64,000 nucleotides of DNA from Candidatus Handelsmanbacteria bacterium (GTDB lineage Bacteria > Latescibacterota > UBA2968 > UBA8231). This document shows positions 18,336-28,132 of the stretch, one piece after another. The stretch covers positions 1 to 64,000 of the forward strand of contig VGJS01000006.1 of assembly GCA_016867395.1 (NCBI GenBank), written 5' to 3'. Positions within the stretch are counted from its first letter, which is position 1, and every line of letters starts with the position of its first letter. The position numbers and the translations under genes are program-made. The notes below the pieces were generated by a model. It had not been told where the DNA came from. It worked only from the letters and a program-made list of their open reading frames with translations, and ran no database searches.

Positions 18336-19502
18336 TCAGCCCTTTTTCCTCACCTGCTCCAGGGCCTCGGCGTGCTTGAGGCCCTGGCCGCGCAGCTGCT
18401 GGTACTCCTCCTGATCCAGCCAGTCGCGGCGCAGAAACTCGCGGATATCGTAGCGGCCCGGTTTGTCTGGGGGCAGGCCGCCTTCGGCGATCATCTGCGC
18501 CAGGGGGTTAGCCTCTTCTTTGAGGGGCAGGTGGATGACGTGGTGGCGGCGCGCCGATTCGTACAGGGCCATCATGATCTCGACGGTGGCAAAAGCCGTG
18601 GGGCCGGCGCCGCGGTGCTGGGGGCCGCCCTCGATCCAGGCGATCAATTCGCGCACCAGGTTGCCGTTGGTCGGGCCGCCAGCAACGTGCACCTGGTTCT
18701 CGGGCACCCGCAGGGGCACCTCCTCCCAGCCGCTGCCGCTGTGGAAGAGGCGGACCTTGTTGACCCACACGTCGATGATGCCCTCGTTGCCGCGGATCTG
18801 GAAACGGCTGGCCCCGTCGCCGCTTTCGGGCTCGATGTAGAGATCGGACTGGATGAAGAGCTGCAGTCCGCCCTCCAGCTGCACCAGGGCCATACAGGCG
18901 TCCTCGATGGGGGTGGCCCGCTCGAAACGCTCGGAGTAGCGGCTCACCGCGCCCATCACCCATTCGGCCTTGGGATCACCCAGCACGAAACGCGCCCCAT
19001 CGATGGCGTGCGTGCCGCAGTTGAGCAGGCCGTTGATCACCTTGCAGTTGGCCCACAGAGGTTTGCCGATTGCCCCGCCCTGCACCAGCTCGCGGGCCTT
19101 CTCCCAGCCGGGGGTGAAGCGGCGCTGGTGGCTGATGACCAGCTTGGTGCCGCTGGCCTCGGCCGCGGCAATCATCGCCTTGGCCAGGCCCGTGCTGATG
19201 GCCATGGGTTTCTCGCAGATCACCCCCTTGGCCCCGCCCTTGGCCGCGTCGATGGTGGGGGCCGGGTGGTCGGGGTGCCAGGTGCAGACGCTGACTAGGT
19301 CGGGCTTGGCCTTGGCCATCATTTCCTCGACCGTGGCAAAACCCTGGGGAATCCCGTAGCGCTCCATGTACTCCCCGCGGCCAATGGGCAGGGGGTCGGC
19401 GCAGGCGATGACCTCGATGCCGGCGTCCTTGTACCCGCTCATGTGGGCGTGGGCGATGGAGCCGCAGCCGGCGATGGCCGCGGTGTACCTCTTCTGGCTC
19501 AT
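18336..19502 (-). CDS. Gfo/Idh/MocA family oxidoreductase
   Basis: A 388-residue NAD(P)-dependent dehydrogenase. The Rossmann motif is AGCGSIAHAH near residue 11, the catalytic-lysine motif is CEKPMAIS near 95, and a second domain with INGLLNCGTHAIDGARF carries the conserved His. Such enzymes oxidise sugars, inositols or related polyols. The C-terminus has an extra 60-residue tail (PDKPGRYDIREFLRRDWLDQEEYQQLRGQGLKHAEALE, seen in fragments) typical of this environmental subgroup. It follows the DUF1080 gene and ends at a strong terminator. Confidence 0.87.
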   Translation of the reverse strand: MSQKRYTAAIAGCGSIAHAHMSGYKDAGIEVIACADPLPIGRGEYMERYGIPQGFATVEEMMAKAKPDLVSVCTWHPDHPAPTIDAAKGGAKGVICEKPMAISTGLAKAMIAAAEASGTKLVISHQRRFTPGWEKARELVQGGAIGKPLWANCKVINGLLNCGTHAIDGARFVLGDPKAEWVMGAVSRYSERFERATPIEDACMALVQLEGGLQLFIQSDLYIEPESGDGASRFQIRGNEGIIDVWVNKVRLFHSGSGWEEVPLRVPENQVHVAGGPTNGNLVRELIAWIEGGPQHRGAGPTAFATVEIMMALYESARRHHVIHLPLKEEANPLAQMIAEGGLPPDKPGRYDIREFLRRDWLDQEEYQQLRGQGLKHAEALEQVRKKG

Positions 19503-19514
19503 GGGTCTCTCCTC

Positions 19515-20264
19515 TTATGCCTGGTCGTAGCTGGTCAGGGGGCGGTACCAGATGTTGCGGTAGCGCACCAGGTCGCCGTGGTCTTGCAGCTTGAGCGGGC
19601 CGGTGGAGGGGTGGGGGTCGTTGTAGGTGGAGAGGTTGCGGTGGCCGGTGGGCCCCAGGGCTTCCTGCCGGTGGTGGACCAGGATGCCGTTGTGGAAGAG
19701 GGTGAGGAAGGCCGGGCTGACCAGCTTGCTCCCCTCGAAGCGCGGGGCGATGAAGACCGCGTCGTAGCTCTGCCACTGGCCCGGGGCGCGGCAGGCGTTG
19801 ACCAGGGGGGGATACTGGCCGTAGATGGAGGCGGTGATGCCGTCGGCGTAGGTGGGGTTCTGGTAGCCGTCGAGGACCTGGATCTCGTAGCGGCCCAGCA
19901 GAAAGACCCCGCTGTTGCCCCGGCCCTGGCTGTCGCCCTTGACCAAGCTGGGGCAGGCGAATTCGAGGTGGAGCTGGCAGTCGCCAAAGTGCTCCCGGCT
20001 CTCGATGTCGCCAGTGCCGGGGACCACCTCGGCAAAGCCCTGCTCGATCTTCCACTTGGCCGGACCCTTGTCCTTGACGCTCTGCCAGCCGGACAGGTCT
20101 TTGCCGCCGAAGAGCACGACCGCGTCAGAGGGCGTGGCGCCGGCTTGCTCCGGGGTGCTGGCGGTGCCGGGGGTGATGATGCGGGGCTGGGGCCTGGTGC
20201 CGTCGTGGACCCGCCACTTGGAGCCAGGCAGGTAAGGGGTGTCGTCGTAGCCGAGCTGTGCCAT
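19515..20264 (-). CDS. DUF1080 (3-keto-disaccharide hydrolase domain) protein
   Basis: A 249-residue protein with the DUF1080 jelly roll: VVLFGGKDLSGWQS near residue 50, GFAEVVPGTGDI, then LEFACP, RGNSGVFLLGRYEIQVLDGY, the invariant NSGV/YEIQVLD segment of this family, and IWYRPL at the end. DUF1080 is also known as 3-keto-disaccharide hydrolase. No signal peptide is seen, which is unusual as many members are secreted. It precedes a Gfo/Idh oxidoreductase, a frequent partner that could make or use the keto-sugar. Confidence 0.85.
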   Translation of the reverse strand: MAQLGYDDTPYLPGSKWRVHDGTRPQPRIITPGTASTPEQAGATPSDAVVLFGGKDLSGWQSVKDKGPAKWKIEQGFAEVVPGTGDIESREHFGDCQLHLEFACPSLVKGDSQGRGNSGVFLLGRYEIQVLDGYQNPTYADGITASIYGQYPPLVNACRAPGQWQSYDAVFIAPRFEGSKLVSPAFLTLFHNGILVHHRQEALGPTGHRNLSTYNDPHPSTGPLKLQDHGDLVRYRNIWYRPLTSYDQA

Positions 20265-20365
20265 TTTTTCGTTCTCCTGTTGGAGTCTGTGCCGGGCCTT
20301 TTGCCCTCAAAGCAGTAAATAACGAACAGCGCCGGTGCCGGCACAAGTAAGGTGATCTTGGTAGG

Positions 20366-20548
20366 TCAGGGCAGGTTGCGGAGGGCCAACTGGGCTGCGC
20401 GCCGGGCCAAGAGCTGGGTGCTCTCCCCGGTGGAGCAGCCGATCTCCAGGATGCGGTCGCTCTCGATGGGCAGCTCCCGCGCCAACTGGCGGTAACGGTC
20501 GATGGAAGAGACCACCTGCACCCCGACCCGTCCGGCTGTCAACTTCAC
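20366..20548 (-). pseudogene. truncated SAM-dependent methyltransferase fragment
   Basis: The short open frame ends with LPIESDRILEIGCSTGESTQLLARRA, a typical class I methyltransferase motif I, but stops about 15 residues later at a TGA, so all catalytic strands after motif I are gone. The open frame continues upstream to 20647 without a convincing start (readable: GGFTQRHPQYIIDPSRPVK). It lies between the DUF1080 gene and the divergent S15 hydrolase. A remnant is the best reading. Confidence 0.5.
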
Positions 20549-20701
20549 GGGCCGGCTGGGGTCGATGATGTACTGAGGGTGCCTTTGGGTGAATCCGCCT
20601 ACATATTCGCAGGGGTCTGCGCCGAGCGTGCAGTTGTCCGCCTTTGGTCAAATGACGAATATTGCCGGACTGAAAGACACACCAGAAAATGGAGACGGCT
20701 C

Positions 20702-22660
20702 ATGGCTGCCAAGAGACATGCTATGTGCTCCCCCGCCGAACACGAGATCCAGACCAGCAACACCTGTCGCGTGCCCACCCGCAGTGGCCTGGAGCTGGGC
20801 GCCACCCTCACCCGGCCCAGCTCGCCGGGGCGCTTCCCAGTGCTGGTCTGGTACGACCCATACCGCAGCGGCGCCGACGGCACGGCCACCCCAATGGCCC
20901 AGTACTTTGCCCGGCGCGGGTACGTCTTTGCCTACCTCAACGTGCGGGGTACCGGCAACTCGCAAGGGGTGTGCCGGGACGAATACATGATCGAGGAAAC
21001 CCAGGACGGGTACGATGCGGTCGAGTGGCTGGCCAGCCAGCCCTGGTCGTCGGGGAGGGTCGGACAGCTGGGTTCCTCGTACAGCGGTTTCAACACCCTG
21101 CAGGTGGCCGCCCTGGCCCCGCCCGCGCTCAAGGCCATCGCCCCGGCGTACTTCACCGACCGCCGCTACACCGATGACTGCCACTACAAGGGCGGCTGCC
21201 TGCGCGGGTACTACGACATGCTCACCTACGGCCTGAGCATGGTGGCGATGAACGCCCTGCCGCCCTTCAAGGAGGCCGTGGGTGCCCAGTGGAGTGCGCT
21301 GTGGCGGCAGCGCCTGGAGGTGAGCGAGCCGTATCTGCTCAAGTGGATAGAACATCAGGTGGAGGACGAGTACTGGGCCGTGGGCTCCATCGCCGGCCAG
21401 TATCATCAGATCAAGGCCGCTTCTCTGCTGATCGGCGGCTGGCACGACGGGTATCCCAACCCGCCGCTACGGGTATTTGCCGCCCTCAAAGCGCCCAAGA
21501 AATTGCTCATCGGCCCCTGGTCCCATACCTACCCGGACCGTTCCCACTGCGGCCCGCGCATCGACATCTGCTTTGAGCTGTTGCGCTGGTGGGACCACTG
21601 GCTGAAGGATCTGGACAACGGGGTGGAGCAGGAGCCGGCGGTGCAGGTCTACGAGCAGGAATACGAGCCGCCGGTGCAGGACCGCACCCTGATCGCGGGC
21701 CGTTGGCGCATGGCAGCGGCGCTGCCAAAGGGTGAGGGACAGGTCTTCCATCTGAGGAATACGACGATGGGAGCGGCGCCCTCGAAGCAGTCTGGGTCAG
21801 ACTCGGTGCCCTACCTGCCGGCGGCCAGCCGCAATGGCGGGATCTGGGATGCGGGGGTGCCCTTCACCTTGCCCGGGGACCAGCGCGAAGACTCGGCCCT
21901 GGCCCTCAATTTCACCTCGGCTCCTCTGAAGAAGGACCTCTCCATCCTGGGCAGCCCTGCTTTCTCCTTCTGGATCAGCGCCGACGTGGCGGTGATCCCG
22001 GTGGCGGTGCGCCTGCTGGAGGTCGCCCCGGACGGGACGGCGGTGCTGGTGACCAAGGGGATCCTCAACGCCACCCGGCGGGAGGGGATGGACAGGGCGG
22101 TGCCGCTAGAGCCGGGATTGCCCACCAGGGTCGAGTACCACTTGGAGGCCGTGGCCTGGCGCTTCCGCAAGGGGCACCGCCTTCAGGTGAGCATCAACGG
22201 CGCCGACTTCCCCAGTGTCTGGCCCACGCCGTTCCCCGCCACCCTGACCCTGCACTGGGGGGCCGAACACCCCGCCTGTTTCACCTTGCCAGTTTGGGAC
22301 GGGGGGCAGAAGCCGGCCTTCGCGTTCCTGCCTTCGCCCGAGCCGGCGCGGGACACGGGCACAGGCAGCGCGCCCTGGCAGGTGGTCCACGACGTCCTGG
22401 AGGACCGCTACCGGCTGGTGCTCTTTGGCGGGGACGGGGAGATGGGGGTCTGCCAACGAGAGCCGGCCAGGGCCTGGGTGCGGGCGAAAAAGAAGCTGAG
22501 CGTCCAGTGGCCGGGCGAGGGGGTCCGCAGCGAAGCTACGGGCTCGCTGACCAGCGACGCTCAGTCTCTGGTAATGAACCTGTCGCTGAACGTGTACCTC
22601 AACGACAGTCTCTATTTCCAGAAGAGTTGGAGTGCGTCGGTGCCGCGGCAGATGCTGTAG
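20702..22660 (+). CDS. CocE/NonD-type X-Pro dipeptidyl-peptidase (S15) family hydrolase
   Basis: A 652-residue alpha/beta hydrolase. The catalytic triad is visible: S128 in GSSYSGF, D249 in GGWHDGYPN and H275 in GPWSHTYP. The N-terminal fold (PVLVWYDPYRS, YLNVRGTGNSQG) and the C-terminal jelly roll (about 430-652, with FRKGHRLQVSINGADFP) match CocE/NonD acylases that cleave esters or amides. The ATG at 20702 is preferred since an ATGGAGACGG Shine-Dalgarno-like site precedes it; the long in-frame N-terminal extension is unconvincing. No signal peptide. It stands alone between two minus-strand clusters, and its 3' end overlaps the remnant on the other strand. Confidence 0.85.
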   Translation: MAAKRHAMCSPAEHEIQTSNTCRVPTRSGLELGATLTRPSSPGRFPVLVWYDPYRSGADGTATPMAQYFARRGYVFAYLNVRGTGNSQGVCRDEYMIEETQDGYDAVEWLASQPWSSGRVGQLGSSYSGFNTLQVAALAPPALKAIAPAYFTDRRYTDDCHYKGGCLRGYYDMLTYGLSMVAMNALPPFKEAVGAQWSALWRQRLEVSEPYLLKWIEHQVEDEYWAVGSIAGQYHQIKAASLLIGGWHDGYPNPPLRVFAALKAPKKLLIGPWSHTYPDRSHCGPRIDICFELLRWWDHWLKDLDNGVEQEPAVQVYEQEYEPPVQDRTLIAGRWRMAAALPKGEGQVFHLRNTTMGAAPSKQSGSDSVPYLPAASRNGGIWDAGVPFTLPGDQREDSALALNFTSAPLKKDLSILGSPAFSFWISADVAVIPVAVRLLEVAPDGTAVLVTKGILNATRREGMDRAVPLEPGLPTRVEYHLEAVAWRFRKGHRLQVSINGADFPSVWPTPFPATLTLHWGAEHPACFTLPVWDGGQKPAFAFLPSPEPARDTGTGSAPWQVVHDVLEDRYRLVLFGGDGEMGVCQREPARAWVRAKKKLSVQWPGEGVRSEATGSLTSDAQSLVMNLSLNVYLNDSLYFQKSWSASVPRQML

Positions 22661-23894
22661 CCTTCAGGGAGTCGAGGATTCCATCTGCGCGCTTCGCGAT
22701 ATGCTGGGCCGGCGCGATATCCCCCCAAATACGCGCCAAATTCGGAATCGCCCCAAAAAAGAGAAAGAACACGCCAAACACACCAAAGCTAAAGTCCCAG
22801 TTACCGGACCGCAACGAGGCGAGGATGATGCCGCAAAGAATCGGGATGGCGAGTACGATCGCACAACGTTCGAGCAAAATATCGAGAGCCCCTCTGCCAG
22901 AACCACAACGAGACAACAACAGCGCAACGATACCCGTTGCAGCTGGAATGAGAACCGCCCCCGAGGGTATAGCCGACCCAAACGAGCTCAGTTTCCTATA
23001 TGTATTGTGCAGTGGCGAAAAACTTTCAGCATCGTACAGGTAGAAGGGTACCGTTATGATCGCAAACACGGCACAACTCACTGCGGTTTGCATGAGGGCA
23101 ACCCGCCAGCCGGCACGGTAACGCAATGCAGAGAATATCAAGGGAAGGAGCAGGAGGAAGTTTGCCCGGGAGGAAAGACCAATTCCAAGCAGTACCGAAG
23201 CCCCGTGTTGTTTCCAGTTCCCCTTTGCCGTGTCGTTGTAGGAGAGGATAACCCCCAAGGTGAAGGTGAGAACATAGAGACTGTTGGGGAGATAGTCACA
23301 GCCGATCAGGTGAAGGTATAAGACTGCTGGGGAGAAAACAAGAACAGTCCACAAGTACAGCAATGCCGACCGCCAACTCCCCAGCTAGATCCGAAGGGTG
23401 ACAAAGAAAACGATCAGCCAGAAGAATCCCTGATACGCCGAGTTTCCGAGCAGAACAATTGGGATAGAAAGTATTACGGCGCCTGGCATTGCGCTAATCG
23501 GATTTCCGAGATAAGTCTTTGGGTATTACGGATAATGACCTTGCAACAATGCGTCTGCAGCCAGGTCAAGGGCATCGTCAAAGTCGCTTCCACCGCCGAC
23601 AATACCGGGATTGGCAATGGGATAGACCAGGGGAAAGACGGCCAGGAGCCCCAGAAAAGTCAGACTCGCCGTTATCAGGGCCCGTTTTTCGGTCAAGTAG
23701 GCAACCCCTTGTGCGAGGGCATGTCTATGGGCGAAAGTGGTACCAAGGATGAGCGTCGTACCCGTAGCATAGGCGGCAACGCCAGCAACACCGGAATATT
23801 TCTGGAAGACTGCCAGCGAAGGAACTACCAGTGAGAGCACGAGTTTTGCAAGAGACCAGTTTACGCGCCTAGCAGAACCTGTCGGAGTTCTCAT
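22599..23894 (-). pseudogene. decayed polytopic membrane glycosyltransferase-like protein (GT-C/GT87-like)
   Basis: A single frame runs from the ATG at 23894 but is cut by TAA at 23526 (after QGHYP) and TAG near 23386 (after FVTLRI, where Trp fits). Before, between and after these stops the sequence keeps many membrane helices and the loop ADALLQGHYP-x-YPKTYLGNPISAMPGA, which resembles the substrate loop of GT-C/GT87 polyprenyl-phosphate-sugar transferases. The base composition is visibly more AT-rich than the neighbours, suggesting acquisition from elsewhere. The 3' end overlaps the S15 hydrolase gene by 62 bases, so the true end may have been lost. Confidence 0.65.
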
Positions 23895-23913
23895 AGAGCA
23901 AGCCTTTCTAGTT

Positions 23914-24900
23914 TCAGATCTGCGACCCGTAAACCGCGTCCACCAACTCCATGGTTTTGAGCGCGTCGCCGAAGTAGGTCTCGGGCTGGCGGCCCTGCTG
24001 CACGCACTCGATGAAATGCAGATTGGTGTCGTACGAACCGAAGGCCCGGTGCTGCTCGCGGCTCTTGCTCAGGGCAAAGGGGTCCAGGGTCTGGATGGGC
24101 TCGAGTTGGTTGTCGGCGTAGAGCTTGCCTCCCTCCTCAGGGTCGCCGAAGAAGGAGATGCCCGGGCTATGGACCTCGACGCTGAAGATCCGCCTTCCGG
24201 CCATGAAGTTGTTGAGCAAGAGGCCCGTAGCCCCGGAACTGAAGCGCACCAGCGCCAGGTGGATGTTCCAATGGCCGGCGTCGAGCCGGCGCGAATCGCT
24301 GGACACGCTCACCACCTCGCCGCCGCATAAATAACGCAGGGTGTCCACCGCGTGGATGCCGTCGCAGGTGAGCATGTCCATGGCCCCCTTGTAGTACGGG
24401 CTGCCGCCCACCCAGTTCTTGTAGAAGCTGGCGTGCGCGGTGTGGACACGGCCCCGCGCCTCGCACAGCTCCTTGCCCTGGCGGATCAGGGGTGCAAAGC
24501 GGCGTTGGAAGGTGACCCCGGTGAGCACCTTGTGTTTCTTGGCCAAGAGGTCGAGCTGGCGCACCTGCTCGGCGGTGACCGCCGGCGGTTTCTCGATGAA
24601 GAGGTGGCAGCCCCGCTCGATGATGCCGGCGGCCAAGTCGTAGAGGTGGTGGGGCGGCATGATGGCCCAGACCGCGTCGGGCTTCTCCTTCTCGATCATC
24701 TCCGCATAGTTGGTGTATCGTCCGGGGATGCCGAACTTGTCGCCGGCGGCCTGGGCTCTTTTCAGATCGAGGTCGCAGACGGCCACCAGCTCAGCCGCGG
24801 GGATCTCGGCGAGGGCCGGGTAGTGGGCGGACTGGGCGCGGCCGCCGGCGCCGACGATGGCGACCTTGACCTGCTTGCCGGACTTCTTCGCTCTTGCCAT
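23914..24900 (-). CDS. Gfo/Idh/MocA family oxidoreductase
   Basis: A 328-residue NAD(P)-binding dehydrogenase: VAIVGAGGRAQSAHYPAL near residue 12, IEKPPAVTAEQV near 98, and CDGIHAVDTLRYLCGG with the conserved His near 190. It has an AGGAAAGAGGAGAA ribosome binding region before the ATG. The basic start MARAKKSGKQVK is unusual but in frame. It closes the minus-strand catabolic array and is followed by the decayed glycosyltransferase gene. Probable role: oxidation or reduction of a sugar or inositol derivative. Confidence 0.88.
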   Translation of the reverse strand: MARAKKSGKQVKVAIVGAGGRAQSAHYPALAEIPAAELVAVCDLDLKRAQAAGDKFGIPGRYTNYAEMIEKEKPDAVWAIMPPHHLYDLAAGIIERGCHLFIEKPPAVTAEQVRQLDLLAKKHKVLTGVTFQRRFAPLIRQGKELCEARGRVHTAHASFYKNWVGGSPYYKGAMDMLTCDGIHAVDTLRYLCGGEVVSVSSDSRRLDAGHWNIHLALVRFSSGATGLLLNNFMAGRRIFSVEVHSPGISFFGDPEEGGKLYADNQLEPIQTLDPFALSKSREQHRAFGSYDTNLHFIECVQQGRQPETYFGDALKTMELVDAVYGSQI

Positions 24901-24916
24901 GGAGTTCTCCTCTTTC

Positions 24917-25342
24917 CTATTTGGGTTCCATGCCGCTCTCGCCCCCGTATTGGGGCAGTGCGTCGCTGATATGCCACCACGCAGCGCGGTCGTCGACCTA
25001 CACGTGGGCGGAGGGCTCGCGGTCGATGGGGCCTTCGAGATTGGCCAGGACCACATGGATCTCTCCTGCCCAGCGGGGCCCCTCGTAGAAGAGGGTGCTG
25101 CCGCACTGGCGCCAGAAGCTGCGGGTGGCGCCGCGCTCGGTCAAGTACCGGATCAGGAGACTCTCCCCCGCCAGGAGGCGCACCCGCTCCTCTCTGAAGC
25201 CGGCCCAGGTGACGAACGCCGCGCCGTGGGCCCGGCGGCAGTTGGGGCAGGGGCAGTGGGCGCAGAACCGGCTGGGCAGGGAAACCGCAAAGCGCACCGC
25301 TCCGCACAGGCAACTGCCTTCGACCTGGGGATACTCGGTCAT
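24917..25342 (-). pseudogene. GFA/CENP-V domain protein interrupted by TAG
   Basis: The gene has the zinc-binding Cys pattern of the glutathione-dependent formaldehyde-activating-like (GFA) family: SCLCGAVRF, HCPCPNCRRAHG and RQCGSTLFYE. It reads from the ATG at 25342 (a longer in-frame start is at 25354). A TAG at 24998-25000 cuts it after EPSAHV, but the family's usual C-terminus goes on in frame: VDDRAAWWHISDALPQYGG, then ESGMEPK and TAG at 24917. Homologues have Tyr at the stop position. The tail shows no other damage, so the nonsense change is recent, or it is read through. Confidence 0.7.
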
Positions 25343-26380
25343 CCTCGTCCTCATATTCAGGGTGGGCCTGTTTCCAGGGCCACACCCACCTGGTCGTGAG
25401 GCGCACCTGGTGCGGGTCCCAGGTCTTCAGGTGGCGGTAGGCGGCCAACAGGTTGCCTGGCGGCACCTCCACACCGGTCACGTTGCTGGTGAAGAGGAAC
25501 ATCCCCCGACCTCCCTCGGTGAAGTCGAGGAAGTACTCCACCTCCTCGCACACCTGTCCTGGTGTGCCGAAGGGCAGGGTGCGCGATACGCTTAGGCTGG
25601 CGAAGTAGAGCAATTCCTCGCCCTGGGGCCCGCGCAGATGCTTGAAGTCGTACGGGTCCACGCCCACCTCGAACTGGAAGCCCTGTAGGCCGCTGAAACC
25701 CAGCCCGATGAAGTCCTCAACCAATGGCCGCACATCCCCGTCGCAGTGGGGGATCATCCGCACTGTGGGCAGGTAGTGTTGGCGCAACATCCCCGGATCG
25801 ACCATGGGGCCCTGGTTGTTGCACAGGTCCTCGCCGCAGAACATCAGCGGCACCAGGTCGTACTCGCGGTAGAGCTTGACTAGGATTCCGGCTCGCTGCC
25901 GCGAGTGCACGCTCTTGGCCCACCACAGCTTGCCCACTGCCTCAGGATACAGGGCGCAGGCCGAGATGAAGGCCACGTAGCCGAACTCGGTGTAGAGGGG
26001 GAAGTGGCCGCCGATCTCCCTAAAGTTGGGGATGGGCACGATGCCCTCCCAGTTTTTGAAAGCCGACTCGAAGAAGTCGCGGTAGCGGCGCTCCTCGGCA
26101 GTGGCGTCGAAGGCTTTGAGGATCTCCGCCTCGCTGTCTGGCAGGGAGTCGGCTTTTTCACCAAGTCTTCGGGCTCGACGCGTTCGAAGCGGCTCTCCAG
26201 CACGTACCCGGTGCGCAGCTGCTCCAGCTCGCGGGGAATCACTAACTGGATCAGGCCGTCCACCCCGAGGGCCAGGTTGCGCACCCCGCCGATCCAGCCG
26301 CCCAGGCTGGGAATAAGGTCCACTTCCTGACCCCGGATCTGGCGGAGGAGGCGTTCCTTGCGGGAGAGTTGGGCGGGCAT
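25343..26380 (-). pseudogene. uroporphyrinogen-decarboxylase-family protein with one frameshift
   Basis: The first 75 residues (MPAQLSRKERLLRQIRGQE, GWIGGVRNLALGVDG, VEPEDLVKK) are in one frame and the rest (ADSLPDSEAEILKAF, PIPNFREIGGHFPLYTEFGY, MIPHCDGDVRPLVEDFIGLG, FLFTSNVTGVEVPP) is in the -1 frame. The switch is at GTGAAAAAG near 26155. The family is the URO-D-like/methyltransferase (MtaA-like) barrel common in such catabolic clusters rather than haem HemE. The second frame has no stop until far downstream and runs through the GFA gene, so the natural C-terminus (near HPEYEDEDD) is also uncertain. Likely broken, but a programmed -1 shift would give a sensible protein. Confidence 0.65.
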
Positions 26381-26392
26381 GGCAGGCTCCTC

Positions 26393-28132
26393 TCAGGGCA
26401 GGCGGACCAATTGCACCTCGTCCCACCAGAGCACGTCCTCGGTGATGGGCTGGCTGGCAGCACCGAGCATGAGCACCATGAACCCGGCCTCCGCCGGGGC
26501 AGTAGCCCAAGTGCCCCAGGTACTCCAGCCCTCAGGGCCGGCCTCCTCTACCGGAAGGAAAACCACCTTGTGGGTCTGCACCCCCAGCAGGGAGAGGTCG
26601 GCTTTCTTCCAGGCGATGTCGAGGGCAGGGGCGCCCTTGCCCTGGGTGCGGGAACGAGCAGCCACGTAGAAGCCTTCGCCGGGCCGCACCGGCGCAGCCT
26701 GGATGAAGACTCCGCTGCGCACCCCGGCAGCGCGGGCCGCGCCGGCAGCCTGATCCCAGGTGAAGGTACCCTTGGAGACCTCCTCCTGCCAGAAGCTCCA
26801 CTGGGCCGGGGCGCCGTCCCTTTCCCAATCAGCCGACGCTGCCGGCCGTGGGGCAGGATCCGGGCCCTGCGAAAAATCGCCCTTGGGGAGCAGATTGAGC
26901 ACCTCGCCGCAGTGCATCAAGCGCTCGAACTCGGCGCCGGCCGCCCGCGCGGTGGCACCGGCAGGGCAGTGGGCCTGCGCCAGGGCAGCCTGGGTACCGG
27001 GCAGGCGCGTTTCCCAGGCGGGGAAGAGCTCCTTTGCCCGGCCATTCACGCAGGGTGTCGGGGTCGGGCCACCAGCGCCCCTGCTCGCCCCAAAGCCACA
27101 CGTATTGGTCGGCGGCGCTCAGCGCGGCAGCGGCGTTGCGTCCCAGCATCCGGTACTGGCGCCGGGCAGGCGGTAGGAGTTGTCGAGCAGAGGGGCGTGG
27201 GCGTCGAGATACAGGCCAAAGCCCACCTGGACTTGGTTGCGGTATTTGGCGCGATTGGCCGGGGAGACCAGCTCCTGGCCGGCCCCCTTGATGCGGCCGG
27301 CGGCGCCGTGGAACTCAGTTGGGGTGGTAAACCCGTAGGCGTGTTCGTCGCCGTCCACCAAGATGGCGCTGAGAGGCAGGACATCGAGCCAGCCATCGAT
27401 GAAAGCCGGGTACAGCCCATAGGAGTGCAGGAACAAGGCAGGCCGGGGGTTCTGCAGGCCTATGGGGCTGGGACCGTGGTACGGGTTGGAGTCCACCAGG
27501 TATGCGTTCATGAAGAAGGTGAGGACCGTGAGGTCCGGGTACTCGGCAGTCATGGCTCCCATTACCTCCTGGCCCCGCTGTCTGGCCTTGGCCAGGTACT
27601 CGCCAAAGGTGTGGTGGGCAGCCTGAGGCTGAGCCTTGTAGTCGAAGGGCACGAAGGGTTAGGTGTAGGGCTCGGGGTCGAAGACAATGCTTTTGAGACC
27701 GCCTTCCCTGGCGATCCAGGCGGCAAGGCGGAAGTGGTCGGCGATCTCGTGCCAGCCCTCGTCGTCGAACCAGTCCACGTCGCCGGGGTCGGCATCCACC
27801 CGCAGGAAGTTGTCCGTGAGGCGGCTGGGCTTCCCGCGTACGGCCCGCAGATCGGCGAGGGCCTGGTTGAACCAGGCGCGCTGCCAGTGCTGGCGCGAGA
27901 AGGCGGTGCGGAAAGGGGTGGTGTTCAGGCTGGGAGGCAGGTCCTCGCCCTGGGCCTGGACCCACAAGGTGGTACCATCCAGAGGCAAGGTCTCCATGGC
28001 GGCCAGGTCGCGATGGTACTGGGTGGTGGTGGGAGAGTCCCAGCCAGTGGCGATCAGCTTCTTGGGTCTGGGTTGGGCCTGAGTGGAGGAGGCTCCCGGG
28101 AGCAGACATAGGCAGAGTATCAGGGGAATCAC
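26393..28132 (-). pseudogene. decayed secreted glycoside-hydrolase-like protein with C-terminal jelly roll
   Basis: The GTG start at 28132 overlaps the stop of the upstream Gfo/Idh gene (GTGA) and gives a signal peptide (VIPLILCLCLLPGASS). The N-terminal half looks like a TIM-barrel glycoside hydrolase (KLIATGWDSPTTTQYHRDL, DWFDDEGWHEIADHFRLAAW, GLKSIVFDPEPYT). A TAG at 27659 interrupts it, then PFVPFDYKAQPQAAHHTFGE continues. Two compensating frameshifts near 27170 and 27055 move a 110-base segment (QYRMLGRNAAAALSAAD) out of frame. The C-terminal third is beta-rich (WSFWQEEVSKGTFTWDQ ... WWDEVQLVRLP), like a carbohydrate-binding jelly roll. The family is not identified further. Confidence 0.65.

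Noticed and set aside
20579-20701. An N-terminal extension of the S15 hydrolase
   Set aside because: The extra 41 codons have no family similarity and the ATG at 20702 has a better ribosome binding site.
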